The notes beneath the pieces are model-generated. The model searched no databases and was not told where the DNA came from. It saw nothing but the letters and a program-made list of their open reading frames with translations. From JAWLCA01 sp050485905 (GTDB lineage Bacteria > Pseudomonadota > Alphaproteobacteria > Rhodobacterales > Rhodobacteraceae): DNA of 64,000 nt. The stretch covers positions 1 through 64,000 of the forward strand of contig JBJHCH010000001.1 in assembly GCA_050485905.1 (NCBI GenBank), in the 5' to 3' direction. The translations under genes and the position numbers were made by a program. How positions within the stretch are numbered: the stretch's first letter is position 1; each line of letters begins with the position of its first letter. This document shows positions 16,507 through 24,108 of this stretch, piece by piece.

Positions 16507-17802
16507 ATGACCGACGCCGCATCGGCCCCCGCCGCCCCGCGCCGCAAATCCCTGTTCGAGACGCTGGAACTGGACACCCGCCTGCTGGGGATGATCGGTG
16601 CCTTCGTCCTGCTGTGCCTGGCGTTCAACATCATCACCGACGGCCGGTTCCTGACCTCGCGGAACATCTTCAACCTGACGATCCAGACCGTCAGCGTGGC
16701 GATCATGGCGACCGGCATGGTCTTCGTCATCGTCACCCGGCATATCGACCTGTCGGTCGGCTCGCTGCTGGCGACCTGCTCGGCGGTGATGGCGATGACG
16801 CAGACGGTGATCCTGCCGCAGACCATGGGGCTGGGGCTGAACCACGGGTTGACCGCGCCGATCACCATCCTGGTGGGCCTGATCACCGGCGTCGGCATCG
16901 GCGCGTTCCACGGCTGGCTGATCGGCTATCTGACCATCCCGTCATTCATCGTCACCCTTGGCGGGCTGCTCGTCTGGCGCAACGTCGCCTGGTATCTGAC
17001 CGGCGGGCAGACCATCGGGCCGCTCGACAGCACCTTCATGCTGTTCGGCGGCACCAACGGCACCTTGGGCGAAACGCTCTCGTGGGTCGCGGGCGGCATC
17101 GCCGTGGCTGCCGCGCTTTACGGGATCTGGATCGCCCGGCGCAGCAAGGTTGCGCATGGCTTCACGGTAAAGCCGATGTGGGCCGAGGCGGCGATGGGCG
17201 CGATCATCTCCGCCGCGATCCTCGGCTTCATCTGGACGCTGAACGCCTATGAGGTGCCGGCCGCCCGCCTGCGCCGCGATTTCGAATCCCGCGGCCTGAC
17301 CATGCCCGAAGGCTATACCGAGGGCTTCGGCCTGCCGATCTCGGTCCTCGTGCTGATCGGCATTGCCGTCATCATGACGCTGATCGCCCGGCGCACCCGG
17401 CTGGGGCGCTACATCTTCGCCACCGGCGGCAACCCCGATGCGGCGGAACTGTCGGGCATCAACACCCGGCTGCTGACGGTAAAGGTCTTTGCCATCATGG
17501 GCGCGCTTTGTGCGGTGTCCGCCGTCGTCGCCCAGGCGCGGCTGGCGAACCACACCAACGACATCGGCACGCTGGACGAATTGCGCGTGATCGCCGCGGC
17601 GGTCATCGGCGGCACCGCACTCTCGGGCGGGATCGGCACGATCTACGGCGCGATCCTCGGCGCGCTGATCATGCAGTCGCTGCAATCGGGCATGGCGATG
17701 GTCGGCGTCGATGCGCCGTTCCAGAACATCGTCGTGGGCTTCGTCCTCGTCCTCGCCGTGCTCATCGACATCCTGTATCGCAAACGGACCGGAGCCGTCT
17801 GA
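16507..17802 (+). CDS. xylH: D-xylose ABC transporter permease
   Basis: A 431-residue inner-membrane permease of the BPD_transp_2 family with about ten or more hydrophobic segments. GMVFVIVTRHIDLSVGSLLA and RYIFATGGNPDAAELSGI are typical of ribose/xylose permeases. The central insertion around residues 200-290 (ARRSKVAHGF to FESRGL) gives the longer form seen in XylH compared with RbsC. The ATG at 16507 is chosen because upstream in-frame codons are merely the intergenic hairpin region. It works with XylF and XylG to import xylose. One base separates its stop from the xylG start. Confidence 0.92.
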   Translation: MTDAASAPAAPRRKSLFETLELDTRLLGMIGAFVLLCLAFNIITDGRFLTSRNIFNLTIQTVSVAIMATGMVFVIVTRHIDLSVGSLLATCSAVMAMTQTVILPQTMGLGLNHGLTAPITILVGLITGVGIGAFHGWLIGYLTIPSFIVTLGGLLVWRNVAWYLTGGQTIGPLDSTFMLFGGTNGTLGETLSWVAGGIAVAAALYGIWIARRSKVAHGFTVKPMWAEAAMGAIISAAILGFIWTLNAYEVPAARLRRDFESRGLTMPEGYTEGFGLPISVLVLIGIAVIMTLIARRTRLGRYIFATGGNPDAAELSGINTRLLTVKVFAIMGALCAVSAVVAQARLANHTNDIGTLDELRVIAAAVIGGTALSGGIGTIYGAILGALIMQSLQSGMAMVGVDAPFQNIVVGFVLVLAVLIDILYRKRTGAV

Positions 17803-17803
17803 C

Positions 17804-18550
17804 ATGACACCGCTGGTTGAAATGCGCGACATCTCCATCGCCTTCGGCGGCGTGCAGGCCGTGGACCGGGTCAGCGTGGACCTGTATCCGGGAGAGGTCG
17901 TGGGCCTTCTGGGCCATAACGGCGCCGGGAAATCCACGCTGATCAAGTGCCTGTCGGGCGCCTACAAGGCCGATAGCGGAGAGATACGGATCAACGGCGA
18001 AAAGGCCGAGATCGCCAACCCCCGCGACGCGCGGGCCTACAATATCGAGACGATCTACCAGACGCTGGCGCTGGCCGATAACCTCGATGCCGCGTCGAAC
18101 CTGTTCCTCGGCCGGGAACTGGTCACCCCCTTCGGCTTCGTCGATGACAGCCGGATGGAGTCGGAAACCCGCAAGATCATGGGCCGGCTCAACCCCAACT
18201 TCAAGAAGTTCGCCGCCCCGGTAAAGGCGCTGTCGGGCGGGCAGCGGCAGTCGGTCGCCATCGCGCGGGCGGTCTATTTCAACGCCCGCGTGCTGATCAT
18301 GGACGAACCCACCGCCGCGCTGGGGGTGCAGGAAACCCGCATGGTCGCCGAACTGATCCAGGAGCTGAAGAACCAGGGCCTCGGCATCTTCCTGATCAGC
18401 CATGACGTGCATGACGTGATGGATCTGTGTGACCGGATCGCGGTGATGAAGAACGGCCAGTTGGTCGGCGTCGAAAGGGTCGAGGATGTGACCGAGGATG
18501 ACATCCTGGGCATGATCATCCTGGGCAAGAAACCCGAAAAGGCCGCGTGA
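17804..18550 (+). CDS. xylG: D-xylose ABC transporter ATP-binding protein, single-domain form
   Basis: A 248-residue ATPase with Walker A GHNGAGKST, signature LSGGQRQ, Walker B VLIMDEPTAAL and the switch histidine in FLISHDVHD. It carries only one ABC domain, unlike the fused two-domain XylG of E. coli (about 513 residues), so it presumably works as a homodimer. No second ATPase is visible in the operon. The ATG at 17804 lies one base after the xylH stop, and its TGA overlaps the xylB ATG. Confidence 0.9.
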   Translation: MTPLVEMRDISIAFGGVQAVDRVSVDLYPGEVVGLLGHNGAGKSTLIKCLSGAYKADSGEIRINGEKAEIANPRDARAYNIETIYQTLALADNLDAASNLFLGRELVTPFGFVDDSRMESETRKIMGRLNPNFKKFAAPVKALSGGQRQSVAIARAVYFNARVLIMDEPTAALGVQETRMVAELIQELKNQGLGIFLISHDVHDVMDLCDRIAVMKNGQLVGVERVEDVTEDDILGMIILGKKPEKAA

Positions 18551-19989
18551 TGTATCTGGGGCTGGACCTCGGCACCTCTGGCCTGAAGGGGGTGCTGATC
18601 GACGACGCGCAGGCGGTGCTGGCCGAGGCGACGGCGCCGCTGACCGTCAGCCGCCCGCATCCCGGCTGGTCGGAACAGTCGCCCGCCGACTGGATCGCGG
18701 CGGCGGAGACGGTGATGGACCAGTTGGCCGCCGCCCGCCCGCTGGCCGCGGTGCGCGGCATCGGCCTGTCGGGGCACATGCACGGCGCCACGCTGCTCGA
18801 TGCGTCCGACGAGGTGCTGCGCCCCTGCATCCTGTGGAACGACACCCGCGCGGCCGAGGAAGCGGCCGATCTGGATGGCGACCCGATCTTTCGCCGGCTG
18901 ACCGGCAACATCGTCTTTCCCGGCTTTACCGCGCCGAAACTGGTCTGGGTGCAGGGGCATGAGCCTGCGCTCTTTGACCGGGTGGCGAAGGTGCTGCTGC
19001 CAAAGGATTACCTGCGGCTCTGGCTGACCGGCGACCATGTGGCCGAGATGTCGGACGCCGCCGGCACGAGCTGGCTGGATACCGGCGCGCGCGACTGGTC
19101 GGACGAATTGCTCGCCGCCACCGGCCTCAACCGTTCGCAGATGCCGCGGCTGGTCGAGGGGTCGGAGGTCTCGGGCCTGCTGCGCCCGGAACTCGCCGCC
19201 CGCTGGGGCCTGCGCCATGGCGTCGTGGTCGCGGGCGGGGGCGGGGACAATGCCGCCGCAGCGATCGGCGTGGGCGTGGTGCGGGCGGGGCAGGCGGTCG
19301 TCTCGCTGGGGACTTCGGGCGTGCTGTTCGCCGCGAATGACGGCTACCAGCCTGATGCCGCCACTGCCGTCCACACCTTCTGCCACGCCCTGCCGGATAC
19401 CTGGCACCAGATGGGCGTGATCCTGGCCGCGACGGATGCGCTGAACTGGTATGCGGGCCTTGTCGGGCAGGATGCCGCCGCGCTGACCACCGACCTCGGC
19501 CCGCTGCAGCCCCCCGGTCGCGCGCTGTTCCTGCCCTATCTGGGCGGCGAGCGCACGCCGCTGAACAGCGCCACCGTGCGCGGCGCCTTCATCGGGCTGG
19601 ACCACGCCACCGACCGCATGGCCGCCACCCGCGCGGTGCTGGACGGCGTCACCTTCGCGATCCGCGACTGCCGCGATGCGCTGGCCGCCACCGGCACCAC
19701 CATGGAAAGCCTGATCGCGGTCGGCGGCGGCTCGCGTTCCGCCTACTGGCTGGCCTCCATCGCCACGGCGCTGGGCGTCCCGGTGCAGGTGCCCGTCGCG
19801 GGCGATTTCGGCGGGGCCTTCGGCGCCGCGCGCCTTGCGATCATGGCCGCCACCGGCGCAGGCGCCGAGATCGCCACCGCCCCCGAAACCGACCGGGTGA
19901 TCGACCCCGACCCCGATCTTTCCGCGGCCTATGACGCGGGCCACGCCCGTTTCCGCGCCGCCCAATCCGCCATCAGGGAACTGACATGA
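18550..19989 (+). CDS. xylB: Xylulokinase
   Basis: A 479-residue FGGY-family carbohydrate kinase that phosphorylates D-xylulose to xylulose-5-phosphate. Visible landmarks are the phosphate-binding YLGLDLGTSGLKGVLID at the N-terminus, the xylulokinase signature region GIGLSGHMHGATLLD and WNDTRAAEE, and the C-terminal ATP-binding IAVGGGSRSAYWL. The ATG at 18550 overlaps the xylG stop. A GTG three bases earlier is in frame but less likely. Its stop overlaps the xylA start by 4 bp. It feeds the pentose phosphate pathway. Confidence 0.93.
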   Translation: MYLGLDLGTSGLKGVLIDDAQAVLAEATAPLTVSRPHPGWSEQSPADWIAAAETVMDQLAAARPLAAVRGIGLSGHMHGATLLDASDEVLRPCILWNDTRAAEEAADLDGDPIFRRLTGNIVFPGFTAPKLVWVQGHEPALFDRVAKVLLPKDYLRLWLTGDHVAEMSDAAGTSWLDTGARDWSDELLAATGLNRSQMPRLVEGSEVSGLLRPELAARWGLRHGVVVAGGGGDNAAAAIGVGVVRAGQAVVSLGTSGVLFAANDGYQPDAATAVHTFCHALPDTWHQMGVILAATDALNWYAGLVGQDAAALTTDLGPLQPPGRALFLPYLGGERTPLNSATVRGAFIGLDHATDRMAATRAVLDGVTFAIRDCRDALAATGTTMESLIAVGGGSRSAYWLASIATALGVPVQVPVAGDFGGAFGAARLAIMAATGAGAEIATAPETDRVIDPDPDLSAAYDAGHARFRAAQSAIRELT

Positions 19990-21287
19990 CCGATTTCTTT
20001 GCCGGCATCGAACCCATCCGGTTCGAAGGCCCCGACAGCGACAACGACTTCGCCTATCGCCACTACGACCCCGACGAGATGGTCATGGGCAAGCGGATGG
20101 AGGATCACCTGCGCTTTGCCGTTGCATACTGGCACAGCTTCGCCTGGCCCGGCGGCGACCCGTTCGGCGGCCAGACCTTCCAGCGGCCGTGGTTCGGCGA
20201 CACGCTGAAACTGGCGCAGTTGAAGGCCGATGTCGCCTTCGAGATGTTCGAGATCCTGAACGCCCCCTTCTTCTGCTTCCACGACGCCGACATCCGCCCC
20301 GAGGGCGCGGATTTCGCCGAGAACACCCGCAACCTTGAAGTGATGGTCGATTACATCGGCCAGAAGATGCAGGGCTCGCGCACCAAACTTCTGTGGGGCA
20401 CCGCCAACCTGTTCTCGCACCGCCGCTACATGGCCGGGGCCGCCACCAACCCCGACCCGGATGTGTTCGCCTTCTCCGCCGCCACGGTAAAGACCTGCAT
20501 GGACGCCACCAAGCGCCTCGGCGGGCAGAACTACGTCCTCTGGGGCGGGCGCGAAGGATATGAGACGCTCCTGAACACCGACCTCTCGCGTGAGGCCGAA
20601 CAGGCGGGCCGGTTCCTCTGCATGGTCGTGGACTACAAGCACAAGATCGGCTTCGACGGCGCCATCCTGATCGAGCCAAAGCCACAGGAACCCACCAAGC
20701 ACCAGTATGACTACGACGTCGCCACCGTCTACGGCTTCCTGAAGCGCTTTGGCCTCGAATCCGAGGTGAAGGTGAACATCGAACAGGGCCACGCCATCCT
20801 GGCCGGCCACAGCTTCGAGCATGAGATCGCGCTCGCCGCCTCCCTCGGCATCTTCGGCTCCATCGACATGAACCGAAACGACTACCAGTCGGGCTGGGAT
20901 ACCGACCAGTTCCCCAACAACGTGCCAGAGGCGATGCTGGCCTATTACGAGGTGCTGCGCGCGGGCGGTTTCACCACCGGCGGCACCAATTTCGACGCCA
21001 AGCTGCGCCGGCAAAGCCTCGATCCCGAAGACCTGATCCTCGGCCATGTCGGCGCGATGGACACCTGCGCGCGGGGGTTGAAGGCGGCGGCGAAGCTGCT
21101 GGAGGATGGCGCGCTGGAAGACGCCCGCGCCGCCCGCTACGCCGGCTGGGACAAGCCGGAGTCGCAGGTGATGCTGACCAGCGACCTCGACACCATCACC
21201 GCCCGCGTGCTGGCCGATGGCGTGAACCCCGAACCCCGCTCCGGCCGGCAGGAGCGGTTGGAGAATCTGGTCAACCGCTACCTCTGA
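19986..21287 (+). CDS. xylA: Xylose isomerase
   Basis: A 433-residue class II xylose isomerase that interconverts D-xylose and D-xylulose using two divalent metals. Typical elements are FFCFHDADIRPEG with the catalytic His, NYVLWGGREGYETLLNTD, IEPKPQEPTKHQYDYD with metal ligands, NIEQGHAILAGHSFEHE and GGTNFDAKLRRQS. The ATG overlaps the xylB stop (ATGA). It is the last gene of the xyl operon, and the sulfite dehydrogenase region begins just after it. Confidence 0.95.
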   Translation: MTDFFAGIEPIRFEGPDSDNDFAYRHYDPDEMVMGKRMEDHLRFAVAYWHSFAWPGGDPFGGQTFQRPWFGDTLKLAQLKADVAFEMFEILNAPFFCFHDADIRPEGADFAENTRNLEVMVDYIGQKMQGSRTKLLWGTANLFSHRRYMAGAATNPDPDVFAFSAATVKTCMDATKRLGGQNYVLWGGREGYETLLNTDLSREAEQAGRFLCMVVDYKHKIGFDGAILIEPKPQEPTKHQYDYDVATVYGFLKRFGLESEVKVNIEQGHAILAGHSFEHEIALAASLGIFGSIDMNRNDYQSGWDTDQFPNNVPEAMLAYYEVLRAGGFTTGGTNFDAKLRRQSLDPEDLILGHVGAMDTCARGLKAAAKLLEDGALEDARAARYAGWDKPESQVMLTSDLDTITARVLADGVNPEPRSGRQERLENLVNRYL

Positions 21288-21293
21288 TCCCGT

Positions 21294-21396
21294 CAGGGTT
21301 GATCGCTTACACCCGCTGACCTAGCTTGAATCCCAGGTGACGCCCCGGCCGACCGGCCGCAGGCGTCACCGGCGCGGGAGGGCGCCATCAACCCTG
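21294..21396 (+). promoter_or_regulatory. Highly self-complementary leader/promoter region of the sulfite dehydrogenase gene
   Basis: Three nested or adjacent inverted repeats fill this region. CAGGGTTGAT (21294-21303) pairs with ATCAACCCTG (21387-21396), which abuts the Shine-Dalgarno GGGAGG. GGTGACGCC (21336-21344) pairs with GGCGTCACC (21362-21370), with an inner GGCC/GGCC. GGCGC-GGGAGG-GCGCC lies at 21371-21386. A possible promoter, TTGATC (21299) and TAGCTT (21322) with a 17-base spacer, overlaps the outer arm. The outer pair would then be DNA-level, while the two inner hairpins would lie in a 5' UTR of about 70 nt. Confidence 0.5.
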
Positions 21397-21407
21397 GGAG
21401 GACAGCC

Positions 21408-22721
21408 ATGAAAAAGCGTGAACGCTCTGTATCCGAACTGTATCGGGACGACCCCGAACGGGCCGATTTCGAGGTTTTCGGCCGCCGCACCGGCGTCAGC
21501 CGCCGCGGTTTCCTTGGCGGCGCGGGTCTGGTCGGCATGACGGCAGCCGTGGGCGGCACGATCCCCTTTGCCGCCAACATGCCCGGCGGGCTGATCCCGG
21601 CGGCGATGGCGCAGGGCACCGATGCCTTTTCCTTCCCCGGCAAGGTCGATGGCCTGTCGCTTCTGGGCGACGCGCCCTTCGTGGCCGAAACGCCAGAGCA
21701 TCTGATGGATGACGACACCACGCCGATCGACAAGTTCTTCATCCGCAACAACGGCAACCCGCCCGAGTTTGACGGCGATGCCGATGCCTGGACCATCACC
21801 ATCGACGGCCATGTGAATGACCCGCTGGAGATCGCGCTGGGCGAGCTGAAGTCGCGGTTCGAGCATGTGACCAACCGCATGGTTCTGGAATGCGGCGGCA
21901 ACGGCCGGGCCTTCTTCGACCCGCCCGCGCGCGGCAACCAGTGGACGAACGGCGGCGCCGGCTGCGCCGAATGGACCGGCGTGCGGCTGCGCGATGTGCT
22001 AGAGGCCGCGGGCATCGGCCCGGATGCGATCTACACCGCCCATGACGGCGCCGACACGCACCTGTCGGGCGATCCAGACCGGCAGGTGATCTCGCGCGGG
22101 GTGCGGCTGGAAAAGGCGATGGAAGACGAATGCATGATCGTCTGGGCGATGAACGGAGAGGACCTGCCCGCGATCCACGGCGGCCCCGTCCGCCTGATGA
22201 TCCCCGGCTGGCCCGGCTCCGCCTCGCACAAATGGCTGACGAAGATCACGCTGCGCGACGTGGAACATGACGGGCCGGGCATGACCGGCACCTCCTACCG
22301 CGTCCCGATCCGGCCGATGATTCCGGGGGCCGAGGCCGAGGAGGGCAATTTCCGCATCCTCGAATCCATGCCGGTGCGCTCGATCATCTCTTCGCCCGCC
22401 AACGGCACCACCCTGCCAGAGGGCACGCGCAGCCTCAGCCTGCGCGGCGCGGCCTGGAACGGCGATCACGGCATCGACGCGGTGCATGTCTCGGTCGATT
22501 TCGGCGCCACATGGCACGCGGTCACCCTGGCCGATCCGCGCAACCGCTTCGACTGGCGCCGCTGGACGGCCGAGGTAGAGGTGCCCTCGGACGGCTATTA
22601 CGAGGTCTGGTCCCGCGCGACCGACAGCGAGGGCACGGCGCAGCCGCATATCGCGGGCAACTGGAACCCGCAGGGCTATGGCGGCAACCCGATGCACCGC
22701 GTCGCGGTCCTGATCGGCTGA
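21408..22721 (+). CDS. Sulfite dehydrogenase, molybdopterin subunit (SoxC/SorA type)
   Basis: A 437-residue enzyme of the sulfite oxidase family. It carries a twin-arginine signal (SRRGFLGGAG at about residues 37-46), so it is exported folded with its cofactor. The conserved LECGGNGRAFF near residue 165 holds the molybdenum-ligating Cys, and a C-terminal dimerisation domain (SIISSPANGT to AGNWNPQGYGGNPMHRV) follows. It oxidises sulfite, or a sulfane in the Sox system, and passes electrons to the cytochrome encoded next. No other sox genes are visible, so stand-alone sulfite oxidation is the simplest reading. The ATG has GGGAGG upstream. Confidence 0.85.
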   Translation: MKKRERSVSELYRDDPERADFEVFGRRTGVSRRGFLGGAGLVGMTAAVGGTIPFAANMPGGLIPAAMAQGTDAFSFPGKVDGLSLLGDAPFVAETPEHLMDDDTTPIDKFFIRNNGNPPEFDGDADAWTITIDGHVNDPLEIALGELKSRFEHVTNRMVLECGGNGRAFFDPPARGNQWTNGGAGCAEWTGVRLRDVLEAAGIGPDAIYTAHDGADTHLSGDPDRQVISRGVRLEKAMEDECMIVWAMNGEDLPAIHGGPVRLMIPGWPGSASHKWLTKITLRDVEHDGPGMTGTSYRVPIRPMIPGAEAEEGNFRILESMPVRSIISSPANGTTLPEGTRSLSLRGAAWNGDHGIDAVHVSVDFGATWHAVTLADPRNRFDWRRWTAEVEVPSDGYYEVWSRATDSEGTAQPHIAGNWNPQGYGGNPMHRVAVLIG

Positions 22722-22731
22722 GGTCGCAAAC

Positions 22732-23085
22732 GTGACAGCGAACCCGACCAGCCTGCACCGCCGCCTCGCGGCGGTGCTTCTCGCCGCCACCCTCGCCACC
22801 GGTTTCGCCAGTCCGGCGCTGGCCTTCGACGAGCCAGAGGATCTGCCCGAGGGCGAGGGGCGAGAGGATACCTTCTACCTCTGCTCGTCCTGCCACAGCT
22901 TTCAGGTCGTGGCCCGGCAGGGCATGAGCGCGGGGATGTGGGCCGACACCTTCACCCTGATGATCGAACGCCACGGCATGTATGATCCCGGCGACGAGGA
23001 GCGAGAGGTGATCGTGAACTATCTGACCGAGGCCTACCCGCCCCCCGAACGGCGCGGCTGGCAGAATCCCTTCACCCAGAACTGA
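22732..23085 (+). CDS. Small monoheme c-type cytochrome, partner of the sulfite dehydrogenase
   Basis: A 117-residue exported protein with a signal peptide ending SPALAF (about residue 31) and one heme motif CSSCH near residues 53-57. A single Met cluster (QGMSAGMW, MIERHGM) could supply the axial ligand. It starts with GTG at 22732, ten bases after the stop of the molybdopterin subunit. It probably accepts electrons from that enzyme, as SorB does from SorA. It is far shorter than SoxD, which has two hemes, favouring a SorAB-like pair. Confidence 0.8.
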   Translation: MTANPTSLHRRLAAVLLAATLATGFASPALAFDEPEDLPEGEGREDTFYLCSSCHSFQVVARQGMSAGMWADTFTLMIERHGMYDPGDEEREVIVNYLTEAYPPPERRGWQNPFTQN

Positions 23086-23095
23086 CTGAAAGATG

Positions 23096-23123
23096 GCCCT
23101 GCCCGGCACCCGTCGGGCAGGGC
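23096..23123. terminator. Hairpin after the cytochrome gene
   Basis: GCCCTGCCCG and CGGGCAGGGC form a perfect 10-bp stem with an 8-nt loop, 11 bases past the cytochrome stop. No T-run follows, so it may act with Rho or protect the 3' end. Confidence 0.6.
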
Positions 23124-23140
23124 TGACAGCCTGCCCGGCA

Positions 23141-23220
23141 GGTTAAGGGCAGGTAAACAAAAAAGACGAAATACAGCGATTTCAAGGGCATGACTTTTTG
23201 GGCACGCGTGCCCAAACCCG
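23141..23220 (-). repeat. Composite palindromic intergenic element, copy 2
   Basis: The element lies between convergent genes. On the minus strand it holds a 20-bp perfect palindrome with arms TTTGGGCACG/CGTGCCCAAA (23197-23216), then a vestigial second dyad, a T-tract and the box TTTA-CCTGCCC-TTAA (23143-23157). The spacer again contains the arm core TGCCC. The distance from the end of the arm core (23200) to the first spacer base (23153) is 47 nt, identical to copy 1. Confidence 0.75.
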
Positions 23221-23230
23221 GAATCGGCCC

Positions 23231-24106
23231 TCAGGCAGCCAGTTTCAGATGCCCCGCGAACCACGCCCGCAGCGCCTCCGAAACCACTCCCGGCGCCTCC
23301 TCATGCATCAGATGCCCCAGGCTCTCGAACCGCCGCACCTCGGCCCGCGGCATCCGTTTTGCCGCGGCCTCAGACGTCTCCGGCGGCACCGCCAGATCCT
23401 TGCCCCCGGTCAGGAACAGCACCGGCAGCCCGATCCCCGGCAACTCGGCCAGCAGCGGATCCAGCCGCCACTGCGCCATCATCGCCAGCACCCCCTCCAC
23501 ATGCCGCCGGTCCCCGATCAGCGCCCGGTAAAGCCGCAGCCCCTCGTCATCCACCCGGCTGCCGGTCGATTGCAGCAGGTTCCTGACCGACTGCCCGCTT
23601 CCGGCCGTCCGCGCCAGCAGAAACCCCGCCAGCGGATTGACCGCCAGCAGCTTCGCCAGCATCGGAAACAGCCACCCCGCCACGCCCTGAAAATTCGCCA
23701 GGGCCCCGTTCAGGCAGACCACCGTTTCCGGCGGCTCCGGCAGCACCCGCGCCAGCCGCAACCCCAGCGCCCCCCCCGCCGAATGCCCGACGATGGCCGC
23801 CGGATGCCAGCCCTGATCCGCCAGCAGCGCCGCCAGATCCGCCGCCATCGCATCAAGCCCCAGTCGCAGTCGACTGCCCGCCCGGCTGAACCCCTGACCC
23901 GGCAGGTCCACCGCGACCACATGATGATCCCGCGCCAGATCCGGGATCAGCGCCCGCCAGCTATGGGTGGATGCGCCGGCCCCATGCAGCAGCAGCACCA
24001 GCGGCCCCCGCCCGGCCTCCTGCACATGCCAGCGATGCGGGCGGCAGTCGATGAAGCGCGACAGATGCCGGTTCGGCCAGTCGCGGCCATCCTGCGCCCA
24101 GTCCAC
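23231..24106 (-). CDS. bchO: BchO, alpha/beta hydrolase associated with magnesium chelatase
   Basis: A 291-residue alpha/beta hydrolase. It has the oxyanion-hole LLLHGAGASTHSW, the nucleophile elbow GHSAGG near residue 110, and a late His in ESLGHLMHEE. In photosynthesis clusters this protein always follows bchI-bchD and is thought to assist magnesium insertion into protoporphyrin; its exact reaction is not established. The GTG at 24106, two bases after the bchD stop, is chosen. The open frame upstream is only a shadow of bchD. It is the last gene of crtA-bchI-bchD-bchO. Confidence 0.88.
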   Translation of the reverse strand: MDWAQDGRDWPNRHLSRFIDCRPHRWHVQEAGRGPLVLLLHGAGASTHSWRALIPDLARDHHVVAVDLPGQGFSRAGSRLRLGLDAMAADLAALLADQGWHPAAIVGHSAGGALGLRLARVLPEPPETVVCLNGALANFQGVAGWLFPMLAKLLAVNPLAGFLLARTAGSGQSVRNLLQSTGSRVDDEGLRLYRALIGDRRHVEGVLAMMAQWRLDPLLAELPGIGLPVLFLTGGKDLAVPPETSEAAAKRMPRAEVRRFESLGHLMHEEAPGVVSEALRAWFAGHLKLAA

Positions 24107-24108
24107 CC

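Noticed and set aside
15331..16911. A 526-codon minus-strand frame over xylF and xylH
   Set aside because: It is the antisense shadow of the binding-protein and permease genes, His/Arg/Asp-rich, and has no motif.
18274..19965. A 563-codon minus-strand frame over xylG and xylB
   Set aside because: It runs antisense to two well-supported genes and its composition is that of a GC-driven shadow.
23197..23216. The palindromes of the composite elements as Rho-independent terminators
   Set aside because: Neither strand has a T-run after the stem (A-runs follow on both). Copy 3 lies between co-directional genes, 16 bases past rsmB, and has a partner box that a terminator would not need.
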